A stretch of DNA of 7,903 nucleotides from Thermoplasmata archaeon (lineage in GTDB: Archaea > Thermoplasmatota > Thermoplasmata > Thermoplasmatales > Thermoplasmataceae): positions 1-7,903 of the forward strand of contig JAKAYH010000091.1 in NCBI GenBank assembly GCA_021826835.1. Direction: 5' to 3'. A model generated the notes under the pieces. The model searched no databases. It had not been told where the DNA came from and saw only the letters and a program-made list of their open reading frames with translations. The stretch's first letter is position 1. The number at the start of each line of letters is the position of its first letter. The translations under genes were made by a program, and so were the position numbers. Of this stretch, positions 1 through 5,456 are shown in pieces.

Positions 1-87
1 GAATACCCTAGAATACTGTGTCGGCGAACGACGATTAAAATAAAGCATTACAAATGTAAGTGTTTTTGTATACACACGTATAGAGAA

Positions 88-104
88 CGGGCCCACCGGG
101 ATTT
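88..104 (-). other. Putative attachment site: tRNA 3'-end fragment (T-loop to discriminator)
   Basis: Read on the minus strand, this stretch matches the 3' end of an archaeal tRNA: the last part of a T-loop (AAAT), a T-stem 3' strand CCCGG, a seven-base acceptor 3' strand TGGGCCC and a discriminator G. The match stops inside the T-loop, and no D-arm, anticodon arm or T-stem 5' strand follows on the side where the tRNA body should be (positions 105-160). It is therefore a fragment, not a gene. Tyrosine integrases of archaeal elements commonly recombine in tRNA 3' ends, and an integrase gene begins 56 bp away. The polarity implies chromosome at 1-87 and element from here rightwards, with the intact minus-strand tRNA at the other end. 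The tRNA identity is not determinable; its 5' strand should read GGGCCC(A/G). Confidence 0.6.
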
Positions 105-132
105 ATACTAAATTGGGTATAGGTTGCATACA

Positions 133-140
133 TTTATTAA
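133..140 (+). promoter_or_regulatory. Putative TATA box of the integrase gene
   Basis: TTTATTAA lies 21-28 bp upstream of the integrase ATG at 161, the spacing expected for an archaeal promoter giving a leaderless transcript. No Shine-Dalgarno sequence precedes the ATG, which agrees with leaderless initiation. A second TATA-like TTTATA at 102-107 overlaps the att core and is an alternative. Confidence 0.4.
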
Positions 141-160
141 CAAAATAGCGTTATACATGT

Positions 161-1489
161 ATGGAACCAACACATAGGCATTTTGACCTTTTGAAAGATC
201 CGGATGTTAAAAGATGGTACAACAATTTGAAAGAGGGATCTCAAATAACAGCGGATACGAGTGTTAGAAGGTTCGGTCTATTTTGTGAATTTGTGCATAA
301 GACCCCTAAAGAACTTTTAAAATTAAGTGAGAAAGAGAGGAATGATCTGCTGGTTGATTTTGTGAGTAACTATAGAAATGCCGGTACAAAGGAAAGGGCG
401 GGGTCCTATATTCAAGCTTTAATCAAACCGGTCAAATCATGGTATGCCTTCAATGGAAAGATAATCAGTAGAAAGATCAAGATCAAGGGGACGAATACGA
501 GACCTTCATTAAAGAATGAGAGAGTACCAACGCCAGAGGATCTTAAAAATATATTTTTATCCGGTGATTCAAGGGAAAGGTTAGCTTGTGCTATTATGGC
601 ATTTTCCGGGGTCAGACCTCAGGTTCTCGGAAACTACAGAGGTACTGACGGATTAAGAATTTCTGATATTCCGGATATGGAAATTAAAGAAGGGGTTGTA
701 TCATTTACAAAAATACCCGTGAGAATTGTCATAAGATCAGAGCTCTCAAAAAAGGATAATGAATACTTCACATTCATTGGAGAGGAAGGGGCAAGATACC
801 TTAAACTGTACCTTGAGGAACGTATAAAGGACGGCGAGATCTTAAGACCTGAATCAGCGATCATAACACCTTCGAAAAAGGCTATTAGAACTTCATTTAT
901 AACCACAACAAACATAGGGGATCTGATACGTAACACTATAAGGAGATCCGGATTGAATCAGAGACCATATGTCCTGAGGAAATACTTTGATACGCAATTA
1001 CTTCAAGCTGAAAGTAAAACCGGTCTAAAGAGGGATTATCGCGTATTCTGGATGGGGCATACCGGAGACATGGAACATGAATATACTCTTAACCATGGAA
1101 TCCTCTCGGATAACGTTATAGAGGATATGAGAGAGCAATATGCCAAAGCTTCGAAATTCCTTGAAACGGAAAGCCATGGAATGAAAGAAGAGGACGTTTC
1201 TAAGCTCACGTCAAACGCAATGAGGGAGACTGCAATTATGATACTTGAAACAGCATACGGAATAAAGCTCTCCGATAAGGAGAAAGAGGATATTATGGCG
1301 ATAGACACGAAAGAGCTTCAGGATAAGCTCAGAGAGATATTCAGCAACAAGAAGGTAGAAATTCTAAACAACGGAAACAGGTACAAAACAATTCAAGAAA
1401 GTGAGCTAGAAACATATCTTAACAAGGGATGGGGGCTTGTGCAGATATATCCGAATGGAGACAAGGCAGTCATCAAGCTCTTACCCTAA
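161..1489 (+). CDS. Tyrosine recombinase / integrase (archaeal phage-integrase family)
   Basis: This is a site-specific recombinase expected to catalyse integration or excision of a mobile element through a phosphotyrosine intermediate. The 442-residue protein has an N-terminal SAM-like core-binding region (about 15-100) and a catalytic domain (about 120-335). Visible active-site residues are Arg152 in FSGVRPQ, Arg273 in YVLRKYF (Tyr270 stands where many bacterial enzymes have His of HxxR), Gly299-His300 in FWMGH, and the nucleophile Tyr308 in EHEYTLNH. Substitution of the first HxxR residue is common in archaeal integrases. A C-terminal extension (340-442) ends in a small GW/NGD-containing segment seen in related archaeal proteins. 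The active-site set is otherwise complete, so the enzyme is probably functional. The gene stands alone, 56 bp from a tRNA 3' fragment that is its likely att site. The att site lies outside the gene, unlike SSV-type integrases where it is inside. The ATG at 161 is favoured by the TATA box spacing. Confidence 0.9.
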   Translation: MEPTHRHFDLLKDPDVKRWYNNLKEGSQITADTSVRRFGLFCEFVHKTPKELLKLSEKERNDLLVDFVSNYRNAGTKERAGSYIQALIKPVKSWYAFNGKIISRKIKIKGTNTRPSLKNERVPTPEDLKNIFLSGDSRERLACAIMAFSGVRPQVLGNYRGTDGLRISDIPDMEIKEGVVSFTKIPVRIVIRSELSKKDNEYFTFIGEEGARYLKLYLEERIKDGEILRPESAIITPSKKAIRTSFITTTNIGDLIRNTIRRSGLNQRPYVLRKYFDTQLLQAESKTGLKRDYRVFWMGHTGDMEHEYTLNHGILSDNVIEDMREQYAKASKFLETESHGMKEEDVSKLTSNAMRETAIMILETAYGIKLSDKEKEDIMAIDTKELQDKLREIFSNKKVEILNNGNRYKTIQESELETYLNKGWGLVQIYPNGDKAVIKLLP

Positions 1490-1845
1490 GACCTCGCATG
1501 AAATGGAGTTAAACGACTTAAATTTGAAGGAATGAACAATCAGGGGTATAAATTTATACTAAAAGGCGATGAATTCAAAAATAAAGAAATAAAACCCATT
1601 TTTGTGTTAATTTGAAAATGTTCTGATTTCACACTATTTAGAGCTAAAACGGTGTAATACTGTTTTGTATTGAAGCAACGATTTATTTTTTTTGTAATTT
1701 ACTGGTTTCTATCCGATTATTGATATCTGCGCATAATATAACTGATTGGGTATCTAAGCACAGGTCGGATCTCTTTACAGTTTTGGTATCGCCATTAACA
1801 TTTAATATGTGTTTGAAATTTTCATGGAAAATAAGTTATATTTCT
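1490..1845. other. Intergenic region between integrase and HTH regulator; no convincing gene
   Basis: This 356-bp AT-rich stretch carries no convincing gene. It holds a perfect 14-bp palindrome at 1546-1559 (GTATAAATTTATAC), which contains TATA-box-like sequence in both directions. A 27-codon open frame at 1532-1615 (+) starts MNNQGYKFILKGDEF and has a GAAGG just before its ATG. It is too short and too closely spaced to its would-be ribosome site to call as a gene. A T-rich tract at 1682-1700 probably ends plus-strand transcription. Nothing recognisable lies at 1701-1845. Confidence 0.5.
1682..1700 (+). terminator. T-rich transcription terminator
   Basis: The tract contains eight consecutive T residues flanked by further T-rich sequence, about 190 bp after the integrase stop and before the convergent HTH gene. 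Archaeal RNA polymerase terminates at oligo-T runs in the non-template strand without needing a hairpin. It would stop transcription coming from the integrase side. Confidence 0.45.
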
Positions 1846-2547
1846 TTATTGTTGTTTTTTAAATTTTAAATCCTTTAACGTTTCGTCGTCGAATCTTGTT
1901 TTAATATATAAATTTATTGCATTTTTCTCGCTTTTTTTTAATTTTCTGGAGAGATTTGATTTACTGATATTAAGTCTCTTCGCAATATCCTTAAGACTTG
2001 TCAACTTATTGCTTTCATAATATCCACTATCGTAAGCCATTTTAAGAATGTAATAGTTTGAATCTTCCTTGAACGGTATTATATTTTCCATAAGGTATTC
2101 TCCTTCCAGTTTTTTTAAATCTAGCAATTTAGCCCTCTTTTTAATAGCCGAAATGAAATCATTATAGGTTTCATACCATACGTAGACATACCAAATTTCA
2201 TATCCTAAGTAAAAGTACTCCACAAAGTATGGGAAATTGAATTCATCCACGAGATCACTCATAGAATCGTCAAGCTGTGCCGAAATATCTAATATTAATA
2301 GTTTTGCCTTACCAACAGATTCCTTGTGTTCAACCTTAAGAATTGCTTGCTGCTTTTTTAATTCTCTTAAGAACTCGTCCCATTGGAAATCCAAGTCTCT
2401 TACAGAGTCTTGGTAAAAAGCTACAAAACCCTCAATAATACTATTTTCTCGTACCTTTTGTGCAATTAACTTACCCTTTATATTAGGATATGATGATAAA
2501 AGTTGACTCCAGCATCCTGTATGCTCGACTATAACTCGCAGAAACAT
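1846..2547 (-). CDS. HTH-type transcriptional regulator, bacterio-opsin activator (HTH_10) family
   Basis: The 233-residue protein is a likely DNA-binding regulator. The C-terminal segment, about residues 166-215, matches the HTH_10 pattern of the haloarchaeal bacterio-opsin activator: LKMAYDSGYYES, then TSLKDIAKRLNISKSNLSRKLKKSE, in which DIAKRLNISKSNLSRKL is the helix-turn-helix. The N-terminal 150 residues resemble the ligand- or metal-sensing half of Thermoplasmata relatives. They include an early HTGCWS motif (residues 9-14) containing the protein's only Cys, a possible metal or thiol site. A Tyr/Trp-rich stretch follows at about 107-128. The start at 2547 is supported by a TATA box about 24 bp upstream and by the family's usual start shortly before the HxxCW motif. 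The gene is monocistronic and divergent from nothing obvious, with the transposase relic upstream. The operon at 3702 is a possible target, but no evidence ties them. The ligand is unknown. Confidence 0.8.
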   Translation of the reverse strand: MFLRVIVEHTGCWSQLLSSYPNIKGKLIAQKVRENSIIEGFVAFYQDSVRDLDFQWDEFLRELKKQQAILKVEHKESVGKAKLLILDISAQLDDSMSDLVDEFNFPYFVEYFYLGYEIWYVYVWYETYNDFISAIKKRAKLLDLKKLEGEYLMENIIPFKEDSNYYILKMAYDSGYYESNKLTSLKDIAKRLNISKSNLSRKLKKSEKNAINLYIKTRFDDETLKDLKFKKQQ

Positions 2548-2566
2548 TAGTTAGAATGAATACAAC

Positions 2567-2575
2567 ATATATAAA
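2567..2575 (-). promoter_or_regulatory. TATA box of the HTH regulator gene (leaderless promoter)
   Basis: On the minus strand this reads TTTATATAT, centred 24 bp upstream of the ATG whose first base is 2547. No Shine-Dalgarno sequence lies between. This is the standard archaeal geometry for a transcript starting at or next to the start codon. Confidence 0.6.
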
Positions 2576-2722
2576 GACGATTTCCAACAACATATTAATT
2601 TTGCTCTTGATTGATCTTCTTGGGAAATTATGGCGAATTCGTATTGAACACCGTCAGGAATGTTTTCTTTGTCTCTTATTTTTTCCCCTATTTTCATCCG
2701 TTCTTTTTGGAATTTCCATAGA

Positions 2723-3614
2723 TCACGCTATCATCCCCTTCTTTTTCATTCTTATCATGCACATGAGGTTGTGCCCAAGACACATGAACATGCACTTTAC
2801 CCGAACTCTCGGAACGGTCGTAACAAAGACATGACCACCATGGAATATCGTCTTGATCACTGAATACAGTCTTTCACCCCTGGATCGCTTCCTTGTTATC
2901 CGCATGTTGCGTCGGATGCTTTCCACAGGCAGCTTGTATCCATTCAGGGATCTATCCATGGTCGCGTCTTGTTGTAATTTACGATGCCTAGTATGGAAAG
3001 ATCTATCTGCGAATCATGAACAGATGCCGTTGTCACAGCATAATTGGAAATGATATCATACTCAACGTTCTGTGATGTATGTAACTTGTGCCCAAAATGT
3101 GCCTTCTTGTTCTTCACCGCCCATGTGCCGTCCTTCGATCTCCTTTTCTTCGCATTCTTCCTTTCTTCTGATCTCTCCTTCTTTTTCAGTTCCTTTTCGA
3201 TCCTCTTCGCAGCCTTCATTTCCTTCCTTGATCTCTCAGTTTCCAGTTTTTCCTGATAAGGCGGTTTCTCAGGAAATTCCGGATCAACCGGTATAGTCCC
3301 GTCACCTTTCTTCCGCTTGTCATGACCGGGATCGGATTCAATGAAAGTTGCATCCTGTATCGTGCCCTTCTTAACCTTATACCTTTCTCATCGAACTGCT
3401 TCCAGATCTCTTTGTCCTTGTGGTTATCGGCTATCCTCTCCCTGAATAGCCATATGGTTCTTGCATCCGACACGGATTCCGGGTAATCCAGGAAGTTCAT
3501 GAATCTTATGTTTGAGTAGAGCTGGATCTCCATGGCCTCATCAACAAGGCTGTATAAGGACGGGAGGAACATTTGGATAGTATTGAAGATGCGATAGGGG
3601 TTTTTAGAAAATAT
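2723..3614 (-). pseudogene. Degraded IS5-family transposase (insertion sequence relic)
   Basis: Three pieces in three reading frames join into one IS5-type DDE transposase. The first piece (from 3614 to about 3377) carries the conserved N-terminal part, with DEAMEIQLYSNIRFMNFL and DARTIWLFRERI. At about 3377 one base appears missing in a GGTATAAGG context. The frame then moves to the second piece (about 3377 to 2970), with the first catalytic Asp in IQDATFIESDPGH, a Lys/Glu-rich linker, DGTWAVKNKKAHFGHKLH and TTASVHDSQIDL. At about 2970 the conserved segment normally holding the second catalytic Asp (family pattern DKGYxG) is absent and the frame shifts again. The third piece (about 2965-2723) has ESIRRNMRITRKRSRGERLYSVIKTIF, including the Glu of the DDE triad, and ends GMIA. 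The extreme N-terminus is missing: a TAG in frame lies at 3615-3617. No terminal inverted repeats were found. The relic is GC-richer than its neighbours, consistent with separate origin. It cannot encode an active enzyme. Confidence 0.85.
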
Positions 3615-3652
3615 CTAAATTAAGTGTAGTAGCTCTATATAAATTTACTTAA

Positions 3653-3662
3653 CAACGTGTTG
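3653..3662. promoter_or_regulatory. Possible operator: CAAC-N2-GTTG inverted repeat next to the operon TATA box
   Basis: CAACGTGTTG has arms CAAC and GTTG around a two-base centre. It abuts the TATA box that begins at 3664, where a bound protein would interfere with TFB/TBP or assist them. The repeat is short and could be chance. No regulator can be assigned. Confidence 0.25.
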
Positions 3663-3663
3663 C

Positions 3664-3673
3664 TATAAAAATA
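3664..3673 (+). promoter_or_regulatory. TATA box of the three-gene metabolic operon
   Basis: TATAAAAATA is centred about 34 bp before the ATG at 3702, which predicts a start site near 3693-3696 and a leader of only a few bases. No Shine-Dalgarno sequence precedes this first ATG, whereas the two downstream genes have purine-rich sites. This is the usual archaeal pattern for first versus internal operon genes. A second TATA-like element, TATATAAA, lies further upstream at about 3637-3644. Confidence 0.5.
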
Positions 3674-3701
3674 TTTTACATACGATCATAATATACTACT
3701 T

Positions 3702-4733
3702 ATGAATAAATCGAATAATACAAATACCACACATATTTTGAGTGAGATTGGAAATTATGAGAATTATATGCAGGAATGCAAAAAATCTACCGTTTCGATT
3801 ATTGGATATGGAAATCAAGGAAAATCTCAGGCTTTGAATTTGAGGGACTCAGGATTCAAGGTTATCGTTGGAAATGTGAAAGATGAATATGCTGATAAAG
3901 CCCTTCAAGATGGCTTTGAAGTGTTTAGCATAAAAGATGCGGTGGCTAAATCTCAAATCATCTTTGTGCTTATTCCAGACGAAATACAGAAAGAAGTTTT
4001 TGAAAAAGAGATTATACCTTACTTAAAGAAAAATGACACTATAGTATTTGCATCTGGTTATAATTTTTTCTATGGTTACGTTATTCTTCCAAAGTTTGTC
4101 AATGTATTAATGATCGCTCCAAGAATGATTGGATGGGGTGTTCGTGATGTATACGAGAAGAATCTAGGATTCCCCGTTCTAGTTTCAGTAGGTCAAGATG
4201 CGAGTGGCAATGCGGATGAAATTATGATTTCCCTTTGTGAAGGGCTTGGGGTATTTCGTAAGGGTGGATGTGCAATACGGTCTTCCTTCAGAGAAGAGAC
4301 GTTAGTTGACCTGCTGACTGAACATTCATGGGCCGGTGCTATGTTATATCTTTTTAGGGCTTATTATGAGGTTGCTACAAGTCTGGGCGCATCACCTGAA
4401 GCTGTAATTTTGGAGCTATATGGATCAGGGGAACTTGCCGAAATCGCAGAATCTATGAAGGATATAGGGCTCTTCGATCAACTTAAAACTCATTCAAGAA
4501 CAAGTCAGTATGGTCAACTTACACGAGGCCCTATGTATATTACTAATGATTTCAAAGACACATTATATAAAGAGGCCATAAAAATTCTGGATGGAACATT
4601 TGCAAGAGAATGGACAGAAGAGCAAATGACAGGACTTGTCGTTTTCAACAAACTTCATGCTTTAGTCAGAGAACATCCTATGGAAGCAGAAGAAAAGAAA
4701 CTATATAAAATACTTGGGAGAGGAGACGATTAA
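3702..4733 (+). CDS. Ketol-acid reductoisomerase-like protein (IlvC family, altered active site)
   Basis: The 343-residue protein has the class I ketol-acid reductoisomerase architecture: an N-terminal Rossmann domain (about 28-195) with IGYGNQG at 34-40 and a C-terminal all-helical IlvC domain (about 196-340). The family converts acetohydroxy acids to dihydroxy acids with Mg2+ and NAD(P)H in branched-chain amino acid synthesis. Metal-ligand acids are present: Asp203 and Glu207 in DLLTE, and Glu238 and Glu244 in ELYGSGE, where spacing is two residues longer than usual. Ser265 in HSRTSQYG matches the substrate-binding Ser. Two hallmarks differ: the invariant His of AHGFN is Ser118 (ASGYN), and the Lys of APK is Arg141 (APR). 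A normal IlvC role is therefore doubtful, and a related isomeroreductase or plain reductase on another hydroxy or keto acid is more likely (inference). The loop after beta-2 (GNVKDEY) is acidic and lacks the usual Arg, which may favour NADH. It is the first gene of an operon with a cyclase and an MFS carrier, with no other ilv gene nearby. Confidence 0.82.
   Translation: MNKSNNTNTTHILSEIGNYENYMQECKKSTVSIIGYGNQGKSQALNLRDSGFKVIVGNVKDEYADKALQDGFEVFSIKDAVAKSQIIFVLIPDEIQKEVFEKEIIPYLKKNDTIVFASGYNFFYGYVILPKFVNVLMIAPRMIGWGVRDVYEKNLGFPVLVSVGQDASGNADEIMISLCEGLGVFRKGGCAIRSSFREETLVDLLTEHSWAGAMLYLFRAYYEVATSLGASPEAVILELYGSGELAEIAESMKDIGLFDQLKTHSRTSQYGQLTRGPMYITNDFKDTLYKEAIKILDGTFAREWTEEQMTGLVVFNKLHALVREHPMEAEEKKLYKILGRGDD
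4716..4725 (+). promoter_or_regulatory. Ribosome-binding site of the cyclase gene, inside the end of the preceding gene
   Basis: GGGAGAGGAG lies 8-17 bases before the ATG at 4734 and fits pairing with the archaeal 16S rRNA 3' end (CCUCC). Because it sits within the last codons of the reductoisomerase-like gene and the stop and start codons are adjacent (TAAATG), translation of the two genes is likely coupled. Confidence 0.5.
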
Positions 4734-5456
4734 ATGCAGAACTTAATAGATCTTAATCATTATGACATCATAGATTTAACACACAATATGTACCATAGGA
4801 TGCCAGGATGGCCAGGTCATTCGGAATTTACGTTAGAAGATTTGAAAATATTGAATATTGATGGTTATGCCGTGAAGAAATTATCAGTCAATACACATCA
4901 TGGTACCCATATGGATGTGGAGGCACATATGGTTGAAAATGGTAGAACGCTAGACACCTACCAGTTAGGATCTTTTATCGGGAGAGCGATTGTTATAGAT
5001 GTTTCCGATTCGGACCCTGCCAGTCCCATAAAGTTGTCAAAAATCAAAGAACACGACAGGTTGTTCGGGAAAGATGACATAATTTTACTCTATACCGGCT
5101 GGAATAGGCTACGTGGGAATACAATTAAATATCTTTTCGAATGGCCATATGTTGACATAGATCTAGCAAAATACTTGGCAGAAAAGCAGATTAGAATGGT
5201 TGGTACTGATGGGTTGAGTATAGGAGGATGGGGTGGAGCTGTAGTTACTCACAAAATGGTGACAGACACCGCAGGAGAAGTTCACCAAATACTCTTGAAG
5301 AAAGGCATAATCATACTTGAAGAAATGGCGAATCTTGATAAGGTGCTTGATAGTAGAAAATTTGCTGAAATCTTTTTTATGGCGTTACCATTAAAAATTG
5401 ACGGCGCAGACGGAAGCCCTGTTAGAGCTATTGCGTTTAAGGAAAGGGTATCATAA
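4734..5456 (+). CDS. Cyclase family protein (kynurenine formamidase-like metal-dependent hydrolase)
   Basis: The 240-residue protein belongs to the cyclase family (PF04199), whose members include bacterial arylformamidase KynB and isatin hydrolase. They hydrolyse or close amide, lactam or lactone bonds using bound divalent metal. Seen in sequence: the opening IIDLTHNMYHRMPGWPG, the signature HHGTHMDVEAH at residues 55-65 (metal ligands His55, His59 and Asp61, candidate catalytic His65), a GTDGLSIGG stretch at 157-165, and His184 with Glu196 in VHQILLKKGIIILEE. The His184-Glu196 spacing of 12 equals that of the KynB metal ligands. All expected ligands are present and the length is normal, so it should be active. 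The start at 4734 directly follows the preceding stop (TAAATG) and has a good ribosome-binding site. No tryptophan-catabolism genes are nearby, so kynurenine is not the implied substrate. The operon suggests a product or precursor of the reductoisomerase-like enzyme. Confidence 0.85.
   Translation: MQNLIDLNHYDIIDLTHNMYHRMPGWPGHSEFTLEDLKILNIDGYAVKKLSVNTHHGTHMDVEAHMVENGRTLDTYQLGSFIGRAIVIDVSDSDPASPIKLSKIKEHDRLFGKDDIILLYTGWNRLRGNTIKYLFEWPYVDIDLAKYLAEKQIRMVGTDGLSIGGWGGAVVTHKMVTDTAGEVHQILLKKGIIILEEMANLDKVLDSRKFAEIFFMALPLKIDGADGSPVRAIAFKERVS
5441..5447 (+). promoter_or_regulatory. Ribosome-binding site of the MFS transporter gene
   Basis: GGAAAGG lies 9 bases before the ATG at 5457 and within the last codons of the cyclase gene. 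The stop and start codons are again fused as TAAATG, supporting this start and translational coupling. Confidence 0.4.

Larger units (their letters stand above)
69..162. repeat. Cluster of TATAC/GTATA inverted repeats around the att core and integrase start
   Basis: Three inverted repeats of the same pentamer lie here. TATAC at 69-73 pairs with GTATA at 78-82 (4-bp spacer, left of the att core). TATAC at 104-108 pairs with GTATA at 117-121 (8-bp spacer, right of the core). ATACATGTAT at 153-162 is a perfect 10-bp palindrome that overlaps the integrase start codon. Repeats flanking a crossover core could be arm-type binding sites for integrase or an accessory factor, and the one at the start codon could serve autoregulation. 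Both roles are inference. AT-rich promoter DNA makes such pentamers easier to obtain by chance. Confidence 0.4.

Noticed and set aside
1..87. Tandem-like GAATAC repeats at 1-6 and 11-16
   Set aside because: Only two six-base copies; too little to call a repeat array or origin element.
634..1308. Minus-strand open frames of about 90-100 codons
   Set aside because: They are antisense to the integrase, whose active-site residues are all in the plus frame; the antisense translations show no family features.
101..1563. Shared 12-mer ATTTATACTAAA at 101-112 and 1552-1563, as a possible direct repeat bounding the integrase gene
   Set aside because: One or more 12-base matches are expected by chance in an AT-rich window of this size, and the tRNA-derived part of the left copy is absent from the right copy.
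2556..3296. Several plus-strand open frames of 66-92 codons across the transposase region
   Set aside because: They lie opposite the IS5 transposase pieces, have low-complexity Ser/Phe/Pro-rich translations, and are explained as antisense shadows of the relic.
2575..3620. Terminal inverted repeats for the IS5 relic
   Set aside because: Only a CCCCTAT-type seven-base match was found between the two ends; no convincing repeat or target duplication is visible, so no intact IS boundary is annotated.
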